From: Nitrospira sp.
GTDB taxonomy: Bacteria; Nitrospirota; Nitrospiria; Nitrospirales; Nitrospiraceae
NCBI GenBank assembly: GCA_031315995.1
Contig: JALDRG010000007.1
Location: 186,001 to 250,000 of the forward strand
Direction: 5' to 3'
DNA length: 64,000 nt
Both the position numbers and the translations under genes were made by a program. Shown in pieces: positions 7,488 through 14,913 of the stretch; within the stretch, counting starts at the first letter, position 1; each line of letters starts with the position of its first letter. The notes under the pieces are model-generated. The model was not told where the DNA came from. It did no database searches and saw nothing but the letters and a program-made list of their open reading frames with translations.

Positions 7488-8900
7488 GTGGCGAAACCAA
7501 AGGTATGTGTTCTGGAAGATGATCAGTCGCTTGCTGACGCCATTCGATCGTCGCTTGAGAGCGAGTTTGAGGTGGTTGTGTCCGAATGGACCCAGACGGC
7601 GGCGGTTCAGATTCATGCGCAGGCACCGCTGGTCATCCTCCTGGATTTAGGATCGTCGCACGATCCCGGCATTGAGCACCGCATGTGGGTTCTGCAGGAA
7701 CTGCGACAGACCGGGCATGTCGGAAAAATCATCGCCTGTACGGAGCAGACGGAGCGACCTCTCGCCGTCCGCGCAGTTCAGTATGGCGCGTATGATGTGG
7801 TGTCTCAGCCGCTTGATCTCACCCTCCTCGCACACCTCATCCGGCGAGCTGCGGGAGTCGCTGATTTGGAGCGAGAGGCTGAAGGCGTGACGGTCGGAAG
7901 AGGACATGAGGAATTCAGCGGCATGCTGGGCACCAGTTCCAACATTCATCGGATCTTTGATGCAATCAGAAAAGTCTCCACGAACGACGCTCCGATCTTG
8001 ATCACCGGTGAAAGTGGAACAGGTAAGGAACTGACCGCGCGCGCGATTCACGAGCGGGGGCTCAGGAAGCAGGGCCCGTTCATTCCCATCAATTGCGGGG
8101 CGATTCCAGAAAGTCTGTTGGAATCGGAGCTGTTCGGGTATGAGCGGGGAGCATTTACGGGAGCCGTGGGTCAGAAAAAGGGTAAGGTTGAATTCGCTCA
8201 GGGCGGAACGCTGTTCCTCGATGAGGTGGGCGAACTTCCCAATGCCTTGCAGGTCAAGCTGTTGCGGTTTCTCCAGGATCACACCTTTGAACGGGTGGGC
8301 GGACACCAGCCGGTGGATATGAATGTCCGAATCATTGCCGCCACGAATGTGAATCTCAAGGAGGCCATCGAGAAGGGGACATTTCGCGAGGATCTCTACT
8401 ATCGGCTTGGAGTGGTGCACATCAATCTGCCGCCGCTGCGGGAACGAGGTGAAGATGTGTCACTGATGGCCATGGCGTTCCTGCGCCAGGCCGCGACGCA
8501 CTATCATAAACAGCTGTACGGATTCACTCGCGAAGCATTGGCGGCGATGCACGCCTATTCCTGGCCTGGAAATGTGCGCGAGTTGTCCAACAGGGTCGGC
8601 CGCGCAGTGGTGATGGCCGAGGGGACGCACATCACTGCCACGGATTTGGATATTCCGCACCAGGTGACGCGGCCGGATGATGGCTCGATTTCCCTCAAAG
8701 TGAACCAGCAGCGGATTGAGACCGATCTGATCATGAAGGCGTTCACGCTATCGCAGGGGAACTTGAGTCGCGCCGCGCAGGAATTGGGTATCAGTCGCTC
8801 CACGTTGTATCGGCGGCTGCGACAGTATGGAATGGATCGAACCCCGGATGCACGGCGAGTGCTCGGCGTGTTTCCGCGCGCTTCGATGACAGAGCATTGA
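7488..8900 (+). CDS. Sigma-54-dependent response regulator (NtrC family)
   Basis: 470 residues in three parts. The receiver-like domain (1-120) keeps the acid pair LEDD and an Asp in ILLDLGS but has Gln (VVSQPLD) where the conserved Lys is expected. The AAA+ sigma-54 interaction domain (about 145-385) has Walker A GESGTGKE, the GAFTGA loop that contacts sigma-54 and Walker B GGTLFLDEVGEL. A Fis-type helix-turn-helix ends it (LSRAAQELGISRSTLYRRL). The start is GTG 7488 with AGGAG 8 bp upstream. It should activate -24/-12 promoters; the missing Lys suggests control may not be by simple phosphorylation. Confidence 0.92.
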   Translation: MAKPKVCVLEDDQSLADAIRSSLESEFEVVVSEWTQTAAVQIHAQAPLVILLDLGSSHDPGIEHRMWVLQELRQTGHVGKIIACTEQTERPLAVRAVQYGAYDVVSQPLDLTLLAHLIRRAAGVADLEREAEGVTVGRGHEEFSGMLGTSSNIHRIFDAIRKVSTNDAPILITGESGTGKELTARAIHERGLRKQGPFIPINCGAIPESLLESELFGYERGAFTGAVGQKKGKVEFAQGGTLFLDEVGELPNALQVKLLRFLQDHTFERVGGHQPVDMNVRIIAATNVNLKEAIEKGTFREDLYYRLGVVHINLPPLRERGEDVSLMAMAFLRQAATHYHKQLYGFTREALAAMHAYSWPGNVRELSNRVGRAVVMAEGTHITATDLDIPHQVTRPDDGSISLKVNQQRIETDLIMKAFTLSQGNLSRAAQELGISRSTLYRRLRQYGMDRTPDARRVLGVFPRASMTEH

Positions 8901-9245
8901 TGATGCCGTCCGCAAGCTGACGATTCGCCTGTTCCTTGTGGGGTGATGGAACGGTCCTTCCCAAGTAGGTGGCAAGTAGGTGGATTGGTGTATACGCGGA
9001 TGAGCGCAAAACGGTTGACCAATGTTCAGGTATTTGGTACATACAACAGTCTCCCGTCAATCGTTGATCATGATTTCTCCCAAGGCGTCGTCCTCCCTTC
9101 GCCAGAGCCTATTTTTTTGACTCATGGTACGCCGAGCCGGCGGTTACACGAACGATGAGAAAAAACGCGTATGGACTCGGCTTCCTCGCAGGCAGCAATG
9201 ATCATGGCGCAAGAGACCCGTTCAATTTCGAGTAGGAGCGAATTG
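8901..9245. other. Non-coding interval with an 11-bp tandem repeat
   Basis: About 345 bp between the sigma-54 activator and the DUF882 gene. CAAGTAGGTGG occurs twice in tandem at 8962-8972 and 8973-8983. I looked for a -24/-12 (TGGCAC-N5-TTGC) site and found none. An in-frame ATG at 9171 could lengthen the DUF882 protein by 25 residues. Confidence 0.5.
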
Positions 9246-9812
9246 ATGGTTTCCGATGCACCCTCTCTTTGGACCCGGCGGGGATTGTTGCGCACAGCCG
9301 CGACCGGGATCGCGCTGGGGATGGCTCGCCTGGCTCTTCCGTCGGAGACGTGGGCGTCACGGTTCCCTGATGGCCGAGTGAGTTTGTACAATTTGCAGAC
9401 CGATGAACGGTTGTCGGTGACCTACCGGACAGATTCGGGCGCGTACGATCAGGATGCGCTCAACGAGCTCAATCATTTCCTGCGGTGCCATCATACGAAC
9501 GAAACAACGACGATGGATGTGCGGCTTATTGAGTTCATCAATCTTGTCCAAAAACGGATCGGCGGCCGTCGCGATTTGCACATCGTGTCCGGATACCGGT
9601 CTCCTGAGTATAACGAGCAACTCATTCGGATGGGCACACGGGCGGCGCGGCATAGCTACCATGTGTCGGGGCGAGCTGTGGATGTGCAGATCCACGGGGT
9701 GCCATTACGGACTTTGCGAGAGGTTGCTTTGCGACTCGGTTGTGGCGGGGTGGGATATTACCCGCGCGGGAAGTTTGTGCATCTCGATTCAGGTCCCTTC
9801 CGGCACTGGTGA
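9246..9812 (+). CDS. DUF882/YcbK-type peptidase-like protein with Tat signal
   Basis: 188 residues. The N-terminus carries a twin-arginine export signal (TRRGLLRTAATGIALG), so the folded protein goes to the periplasm. The rest matches DUF882/M15-like peptidases, with the metal-binding pattern in SYHVSGRAVDV and the later His/Asp in KFVHLDSG. Such proteins are thought to act on peptidoglycan cross-links, but the activity is not shown for this one. ATG 9246 was chosen because AGGAG lies 8 bp upstream and it places the RR motif close to the N-terminus. Confidence 0.85.
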   Translation: MVSDAPSLWTRRGLLRTAATGIALGMARLALPSETWASRFPDGRVSLYNLQTDERLSVTYRTDSGAYDQDALNELNHFLRCHHTNETTTMDVRLIEFINLVQKRIGGRRDLHIVSGYRSPEYNEQLIRMGTRAARHSYHVSGRAVDVQIHGVPLRTLREVALRLGCGGVGYYPRGKFVHLDSGPFRHW

Positions 9813-10083
9813 CGACGAGTTCCCGCCGTTCTGTTCGACTGCTGAACGGAGCCTCATTCCATTTTGCCTACCCATCGATTCACCGAGTTTATGGGCACCG
9901 GCGTACTTCCTGCTTTCGCATGACCCCATAACATCCTCGTGATACGGTGGTCCTGGACACCGAGCCGAAGCATGGCTGCCAGTCTCCTGAACCGCGAGTG
10001 GGGTCTATAGGTTATGTCGAGGGTATTCGTCTGATGGAGATCTGGCAGGAGCTCATGGGGCTGCCGGAGAAGGAGTTTGTAGC
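9813..10083. other. Non-coding interval
   Basis: About 270 bp between the DUF882 gene and slyD. I see no convincing frame, promoter or hairpin apart from the AAGGAG ribosome binding site just before 10084. Confidence 0.4.
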
Positions 10084-10560
10084 ATGAAGGTGTCGACGGG
10101 AGATGTCGTGTCGGTTGAATACACCATTCGCTTGGAAAATGAGTGCGTGATCGAAACCACCGACAGTGAAGCGCCGCTGGTTTACACTCACGGACAAAAT
10201 GAGATCCTGCAGGGATTGGAAGCGGGACTTGATGGAATGGAGCTGGAGGCGACTAAGGTCATCAGGGTCGAGCCGGTGAATGCCTATGGAGAGATTCATC
10301 CCGAGGGATTCTTTGAAGTGCAACGGGATCGGGTTCCGGCAGAGGCGCAGCAGATCGGGATGAAATTGGAAACCACGGCTCCGGATGGCCGAGTGGTGTT
10401 TCCTTACGTGGCCGAGATCAGGTCTGAAGTCATCGTGCTTGACCTCAACCATCCCCTTGCGGGCAAGACGTTGCTGTTCGATGTGAAGGTAGTCAGGATT
10501 CAGCGTGGCGAGCGTCAGGTTGCCACGGGTGTCTTGTCGGGGAAAGAACGCGTGTGTTAA
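10084..10560 (+). CDS. slyD: FKBP-type peptidyl-prolyl isomerase, SlyD-like
   Basis: 158 residues. The FKBP fold with inserted chaperone flap is recognised from VVSVEYTIRLENE, ILQGLEAGLDGME and VEPVNAYGEIHPE, then the return to FKBP in NHPLAGKTLLFDVKV. It isomerises Xaa-Pro bonds and helps folding in the cytosol. It lacks the His-rich metal-binding tail of E. coli SlyD. A strong AAGGAG precedes the ATG. Its stop overlaps by 4 bp the stop of the convergent OB-fold gene. Confidence 0.88.
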   Translation: MKVSTGDVVSVEYTIRLENECVIETTDSEAPLVYTHGQNEILQGLEAGLDGMELEATKVIRVEPVNAYGEIHPEGFFEVQRDRVPAEAQQIGMKLETTAPDGRVVFPYVAEIRSEVIVLDLNHPLAGKTLLFDVKVVRIQRGERQVATGVLSGKERVC

Positions 10561-10994
10561 CCGACCAGATCTGGATTCATCCTGGTCATGGACTGAACTG
10601 ACGTGGCCTTGATTTCATTATAGACAATGGCGCGACCGGCCTGACGAAGACGGCTGAATATTCCTTCCACCACGACATAGTCACCTTCCCGCACATCGGC
10701 CTTGCCCAGCCCGATCACTTTGACGGTTCCTGCGGTGTCCTGTAGAAGAAAGCCAAATGCCGGGTGACCGTCACGATTGGTGGCAAGCTGAAAACTGGTC
10801 ACGCGCCCGCTGACGGTGACGACTTGATGGTCATAGTGATCCGGATGGGCCAAGAGTTCTGTGACTTCAACCAAAGCCGTGGCAGACAGTGAATCGACGG
10901 GCATGCTCCATGCTCCAATCCCCAGTGTGCCGAGGAGTAGCAGCATGCGTATCGCTGCAAACCGGAAAGAATGTTTGCTTTTACGCTGCAACAT
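10557..10994 (-). CDS. Exported OB-fold protein
   Basis: 145 residues. An N-terminal signal peptide (hydrophobic MLLLLGTLGIGAW) is followed by a single OB-fold like those of tRNA_anti/NirD-type nucleic-acid or ligand-binding modules: VVTVSGRVTSF, FGFLLQDTAGTVKVIG and GDYVVVEGIFS. The likely location is periplasm or inner membrane surface; the ligand is unknown. The frame is open to 11012 with TTG, but the TATAAT box occupies those bases, so ATG 10994 is the likely start and may be leaderless. Confidence 0.72.
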   Translation of the reverse strand: MLQRKSKHSFRFAAIRMLLLLGTLGIGAWSMPVDSLSATALVEVTELLAHPDHYDHQVVTVSGRVTSFQLATNRDGHPAFGFLLQDTAGTVKVIGLGKADVREGDYVVVEGIFSRLRQAGRAIVYNEIKATSVQSMTRMNPDLVG

Positions 10995-11003
10995 ATGAGT
11001 TAG

Positions 11004-11032
11004 ATTATACAAAATTCACTCCGAACTGAGAA
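11004..11032 (-). promoter_or_regulatory. Promoter of the OB-fold gene
   Basis: Reverse strand TTCTCA (11032-11027), a 17-bp spacer and a perfect TATAAT (11009-11004). The -10 box ends 9 bp before the ATG at 10994, so the 5' leader would be only a few bases. Confidence 0.5.
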
Positions 11033-11038
11033 GAAGGC

Positions 11039-11057
11039 TGTGAAAAAAACTTTCACA
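11039..11057. promoter_or_regulatory. Palindrome upstream of the OB-fold promoter
   Basis: TGTGAAA and TTTCACA in perfect inverted repeat, separated by 5 bp. It ends 6 bp upstream of the predicted -35 box, a position suited to a dimeric regulator. The regulator is not identified. Confidence 0.4.
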
Positions 11058-11120
11058 AATTGGGAACCACGCTGGGGACCCCATTGTTGAAGGCCCGCCG
11101 ACCCGGTTTACGACACGCCT

Positions 11121-12290
11121 TCATCGGCGAAGATCTTCGTGCAGTTCGCCCATGAAACTCGTCAGCACGTGCTGCTTCATCTGTCCGACTTCCTCCACTG
11201 CGGGCTGGCTCGCCTCGTCGGTCAGTGCCAGGGCTTCCTTGGCGATCGGTGCCGTGCGGGTCAGCAATTCCTGTTCGAGCGCCTCCGGGCTGGCATCGAT
11301 TTCAGACAGCACGGCCATCAACCGCTGCAGGCCGAATAGAGATCGTGTATTTTCGGAGTGTACCGCATTTGAACTGGCCCCATGTACGAGGGAGAGCCAA
11401 AATTTCGCTTCGAGGTCCTCTCCGAGGGTACCCCACGCGAAGGTCCGGAGCTTCTCCACGAGTGCGTCTTCAGTACGCTCTAACCCGTCATAGTGCGCAA
11501 TGGATCGTTCCACCGGTCGCTCACCTAAGACCATCAGCGTTTCTTTCCATAGGTCGAGTGGCGCCGTGGCGAGAACATCCTTTGCCGAGGACCGCTGGAG
11601 AGAGGCTTGAATGGCTTGGAGATATTGGTGGAGATGTTTGACCTTCCGTCCGGCAAGACTCCCTGCAGGGATACCCCAGATATGTCCGATTTCATGATCT
11701 TGCAGCGGTGTTGCGTTGATCGACTTCCATTCCCGCTCGGAGAGTTCAAACCGCTTTCGGTACTTGTCCAGCAACCGTAGCTGTGTCTGTATTTCAAGTC
11801 CGAGCCTGGCTTCTTGGTAGGCCTCGGCGGAAATGTCGTCCTCGTCCCATCGCCGGTTCAATAACCGGATCGCCGGCTTGGGGACCGCCGCACGAGCCTC
11901 TTGCTTGATGGTATTCAGGGCGGTGGCGTCTACCTTATAGCGTATGAGTAGGAGTTCTGTCGCGGCACGGACCAAGCCGTCAGCGAGCGCGATCATCCCC
12001 TTCATGGCTTCCATTTGAAGCCAGAGCCGTTCTCGTCGCAATCGAACACGGCGGCGATATTCGTCTCGGCGGCTCGTTACATCGCGCAACGCGTCCTGTT
12101 TCACGAGCTGATGGAGCGGTTTCGAGCCGGCAACACAGCGCGGATCGGGCCGGTCGGCTGCAATGTGGTTGATCTCTTCAGGGGTGATATCGAAGTGCTG
12201 CAACAACAGCAGCTTCAGCATGATCCGGCCCTGAATCGGCGCTTGTTCAATGGTGGAGACAATAAGTTCTGGGGTGAGCAAAGCGGTCAT
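11121..12290 (-). CDS. Hypothetical protein, helical, 389 aa
   Basis: I do not recognise this protein. It has no signal peptide or membrane segment and is strongly helical, with charged stretches that may form coiled coils (residues about 65-115 and 165-200). The N-terminus (LKLLLLQHFDITPEEINHIAADR) and a HEIGHIWGI segment near residue 198 are the most distinctive parts. It is rich in Leu, Arg and Glu. A GAGGGG element precedes the ATG. It lies 33 bp after the 70-aa gene on the same strand and is probably co-transcribed with it. Confidence 0.75.
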   Translation of the reverse strand: MTALLTPELIVSTIEQAPIQGRIMLKLLLLQHFDITPEEINHIAADRPDPRCVAGSKPLHQLVKQDALRDVTSRRDEYRRRVRLRRERLWLQMEAMKGMIALADGLVRAATELLLIRYKVDATALNTIKQEARAAVPKPAIRLLNRRWDEDDISAEAYQEARLGLEIQTQLRLLDKYRKRFELSEREWKSINATPLQDHEIGHIWGIPAGSLAGRKVKHLHQYLQAIQASLQRSSAKDVLATAPLDLWKETLMVLGERPVERSIAHYDGLERTEDALVEKLRTFAWGTLGEDLEAKFWLSLVHGASSNAVHSENTRSLFGLQRLMAVLSEIDASPEALEQELLTRTAPIAKEALALTDEASQPAVEEVGQMKQHVLTSFMGELHEDLRR

Positions 12291-12323
12291 GGTGTGGCCC
12301 CTCGTGCGACGTAAAAGGTTCGC

Positions 12324-12536
12324 TCAGGCCGTGCCCTGATGGCTGGTTTCAAGGTAGACCGCCACATATTCACGGATTTGCTGGATGCTGCCGCTGACAA
12401 ACAATTCTCGCGGGATTTCGACCCGCACCAGCTTGGCCGGGTCTACGCCACGATCAATGGCATAGTCTTCGTCGATGTAGAGAGTCACTGAACCGTCCGG
12501 AAAGCGAATGGCATAGACCGCATTGTTTTCAGCCAT
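12324..12536 (-). CDS. Small hypothetical protein, 70 aa
   Basis: A short acidic protein (MAENNAVYAIRFPDGSVTLY...) predicted to form a beta-hairpin then a helix (SIQQIREYVAVYLET). GGAG lies 10 bp before the ATG. Codon use is like that of neighbours. It precedes the 389-aa gene, so the two may form a two-gene unit. Function unknown. Confidence 0.65.
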   Translation of the reverse strand: MAENNAVYAIRFPDGSVTLYIDEDYAIDRGVDPAKLVRVEIPRELFVSGSIQQIREYVAVYLETSHQGTA

Positions 12537-12638
12537 ACTGACTGCTCCGTCTGATGTGGTGGAACGATATAGTTACTACAGGTAACACAGGCCCAACCCG
12601 AGTGTCAAAACGAGATCGACGCCCTCAGAACTGCGTGG

Positions 12639-13301
12639 TCAGAGTCGGAAAATCCGCCGCCGCCCGATGACATAGCTTGTAAAGACGACGAGCGCGAAGA
12701 GGAGGGTGTTACGAATCCGTCCCTGGCCAAAACAGATCAAATTTACCAGGGCGTTGGTGGTTCCATAGGCCGCATAGACCAGGTAAGCCAGCAGAGACCA
12801 CTTTTTGAGCTGCAAAAACCCATAGCCGACCACTGTGTGGAGAATCGGTGACAGCGCTTTGGTGACGAACCCGGCGTAGCCGTCCAATTTAGTGCAAAAA
12901 AATGGGAGCAGATAATCGGGGTTTCTTGCGATGAGTATGGCGTCGTTCCCTGCGCTTATCAGAAACAATAGGCCGAGAAACCGGATATCGTGCCCCTGGG
13001 CCCAAGCCGTGCGGATGGTTCTGAGAAGATCGGTACCGGTGTGTGCAGGCCCGAGTGCCGCGTCGTAGCTCTGCAGTGCCCACCAGGGGAGGGCTAGCAG
13101 CATAAAGAAAAAGACTTCGGCAGCTCGGCCGGAGACCCGCCCAAGCGCCAAGCTGAGCAAGACGAGAACGATCGTGACAAGGCCGTAAAAGGATCCCGCT
13201 CCCGGTCGTCCGCGAATGAATTGTCCGAGTCCAGGGAGCAAGGCCGAGCAGAAAGCCGCGTGGTAATCGGGGATGGAATAGGAAGAGACGTGAGCGGACA
13301 T
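12639..13301 (-). CDS. Multi-pass membrane protein
   Basis: 220 residues with about six hydrophobic segments. The N-terminal LLPGLGQFIRGRPGAG resembles the Pro-Gly-Leu-Gly-Gln motif of small DUF5683/TM2-like membrane proteins. Later segments include FLGLLFLISAG and TLLFALVVFTSYVIG, ending in a basic tail (GRRRIFRL). No catalytic motif is seen. It lies downstream of the Cld-family gene but is separated from it by a strong terminator, so it is probably expressed on its own. Confidence 0.7.
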   Translation of the reverse strand: MSAHVSSYSIPDYHAAFCSALLPGLGQFIRGRPGAGSFYGLVTIVLVLLSLALGRVSGRAAEVFFFMLLALPWWALQSYDAALGPAHTGTDLLRTIRTAWAQGHDIRFLGLLFLISAGNDAILIARNPDYLLPFFCTKLDGYAGFVTKALSPILHTVVGYGFLQLKKWSLLAYLVYAAYGTTNALVNLICFGQGRIRNTLLFALVVFTSYVIGRRRIFRL

Positions 13302-13343
13302 GAATGGAAAAACACTGTGCCTGGTAAGGCTTGGAAGAGAAAC

Positions 13344-13379
13344 GACGCGGCCTTCGATCCCAGGATCGAAGGCCGCGTC
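13344..13379 (-). terminator. Strong hairpin terminator downstream of the Cld-family gene
   Basis: A perfect 16-bp inverted repeat: GACGCGGCCTTCGATC (13344-13359) and its complement (13364-13379) around a 4-nt loop. Read on the reverse strand it is followed by the T-rich GTTTCTCTT. It lies 24 bp past the stop of the Cld-family gene. Confidence 0.75.
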
Positions 13380-13402
13380 CGCAGACTACCGCTCAGTTGC
13401 TG

Positions 13403-14110
13403 TTAGCCCCCTAGGGTATCCAGCGCTTCTTTCAGGCTCTTGCGGATACAGGTAAAAATCGGGGTGTCGCGTAAGGTGTACCGGCTGCCTTCGGTTTCCC
13501 GAAGCGCCATAACGAGGTCCAAGAAGTCCTCGGGCTTGTCGCTTTCGAACGCCACAACCCATTCTTGGTCGTCAAGGCCGAATGAATAGGTCGTGTTGAG
13601 CTTCACTGACGGGAAGCGATGGCCGACTTCGATATGTTCGTCCATCATGCCCTGCCGCGCCGCCTTGGTGAGCAAGAACCACTCGCGAGTTTTCACGAAA
13701 GGATAGACGAAGATGTACTTGGCCTTGCCGGGGACCACTGTCAGCCGTTTACTTTCCTGGTTTTCGTGGGTGTGATGGTCGACATAGATCGAGCGTTTGG
13801 TGATCGCGAGATAGGAATAGGGGTTGTACAGATACTTGCCCAATCCGGACGCCATGATCTTGGTGCTCATCTCTTGGAACAGTTCGAGCTCATAGCTGAT
13901 GCGCCAGAGCATCAGGTCGCAATCGCCTCGAATACCAACCGTTGTATAGGCGATGACCAGGACTTTTCCTTGGTACTCTTCCACGGCACGGAGAAACTCC
14001 TGTTTTCCACGCGTGCGTTCATCTTCAGGCAACCGACGCCAGGCCGGATCGATTTTATAGAAGGTGAAATTCACATATTGACGGCGGGGCGGTTGTTCGG
14101 GGCTGGACAT
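13403..14110 (-). CDS. Chlorite dismutase family protein, coproheme decarboxylase (ChdC/HemQ)-like
   Basis: 235 residues of the Cld/HemQ fold (two ferredoxin-like halves that bind heme). Residues comparable to the ChdC Tyr/Lys pair are Tyr136 and Lys140 in VYPFVK, and His159 in MMDEH fits the proximal heme ligand. SFGLDDQEWVVAFE and the end RDTPIFT are also typical. This fits coproheme decarboxylation to heme b with peroxide rather than chlorite detoxification, but the two cannot be separated by eye. ATG 14110 has GGAGGG 6 bp upstream; an upstream in-frame ATG at 14128 lies before that site. The gene is divergent from the 203-aa exported protein. Confidence 0.82.
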   Translation of the reverse strand: MSSPEQPPRRQYVNFTFYKIDPAWRRLPEDERTRGKQEFLRAVEEYQGKVLVIAYTTVGIRGDCDLMLWRISYELELFQEMSTKIMASGLGKYLYNPYSYLAITKRSIYVDHHTHENQESKRLTVVPGKAKYIFVYPFVKTREWFLLTKAARQGMMDEHIEVGHRFPSVKLNTTYSFGLDDQEWVVAFESDKPEDFLDLVMALRETEGSRYTLRDTPIFTCIRKSLKEALDTLGG

Positions 14111-14180
14111 GAGGAACCCTCCAGGCAACTTCTTGATAATGTAAAAGAATAAGAGTTAGCTCTTTAGCATTTCGACTCGT

Positions 14181-14246
14181 GAGCTGTCAACAGAGCCTGT
14201 GGAGCGCGAGAGTTCGAATTGACAGGCTCAAATCGATCTGATAGTG
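14181..14246. promoter_or_regulatory. Divergent promoter region with inverted repeat
   Basis: GAGCTGTCAA (14181-14190) and TTGACAGGCTC (14219-14229) form an imperfect inverted repeat, and each arm holds a TTGACA pointing outward. On the + strand TTGACA (14219-14224) is followed after 16 bp by ATAGTG, close to ATG 14257. On the - strand TTGACA is followed after 18 bp by TAAAGA. The -10 matches are weak. Confidence 0.35.
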
Positions 14247-14256
14247 CCTGCACACG

Positions 14257-14868
14257 ATGAGTGGCGCCCGAAGATTGCCGGTCGGATCCTGGCTCCTACG
14301 AAGCCTCTTTGTGATCCTGTGGGGGATTGCCGACTCCTCGTTCGCCATCGAGGTGCAGCCGACTCCCGAACAGATTCAGTCGACGGTGGAGCGTGGAAAA
14401 CAGGCCTCCGGTCAAGGTATTTCTCCGGATCAACTCCATGCCTGGTTCGGCGCAGTGGAAGATTTCTCCCCTCGCGGTTTCATTATGACGAAGCTCGGAA
14501 GCCTGCTGGTGATGGCCAATCACCTCTCTTTGCGGTCGTTGTCGCCGTCCGAGCAGGACATCGCCCAAGTGATGGCGAACGACAATCTTCTGATCAATGT
14601 CACACTGTATGGAGACCGCGTCAATTTCGCGGCCGACAGTTACGTCCTGCTGGAGCAAGCCGGTCGGACGGTGAAGCCCACCTCGGTTCGATTTGATGCC
14701 AGAGGCGATCGCACGGCGGTCTGGCCGCAGCAACCTGCCTACCGTGCCAAGGTGATCGCGCAATTTGCCTACGCGGAACTCGATCCGCACGCGAAGACCA
14801 TGCTCACGGTATTTCCTTCAAGCGGAGGCCAGGTCAGCTTCGAGCTTGATTTTGCCCGTATCGAATAA
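14257..14868 (+). CDS. Exported hypothetical protein, 203 aa
   Basis: An N-terminal signal peptide is clear (basic MSGARRLP, hydrophobic LLRSLFVILWGIADSSFA, cleavage probably after residue 30). The mature part has a helical start and a beta-rich second half (ITLYGD-like strands to the end VSFELDFARIE). I recognise no family. No ribosome binding site precedes the ATG, and the nearest promoter-like element ends about 10 bp upstream, so translation may be leaderless. It is followed by cinA after 45 bp. Confidence 0.75.
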   Translation: MSGARRLPVGSWLLRSLFVILWGIADSSFAIEVQPTPEQIQSTVERGKQASGQGISPDQLHAWFGAVEDFSPRGFIMTKLGSLLVMANHLSLRSLSPSEQDIAQVMANDNLLINVTLYGDRVNFAADSYVLLEQAGRTVKPTSVRFDARGDRTAVWPQQPAYRAKVIAQFAYAELDPHAKTMLTVFPSSGGQVSFELDFARIE

Positions 14869-14913
14869 TCTCAGCCCCTCCAGCGCCCCTTCAATCGCAC
14901 AGGTGTATCCCTC

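Noticed and set aside
14206..14229. GTTCGAAT resembling a tRNA T-loop
   Set aside because: No acceptor stem, anticodon arm or CCA-like end can be built around it.
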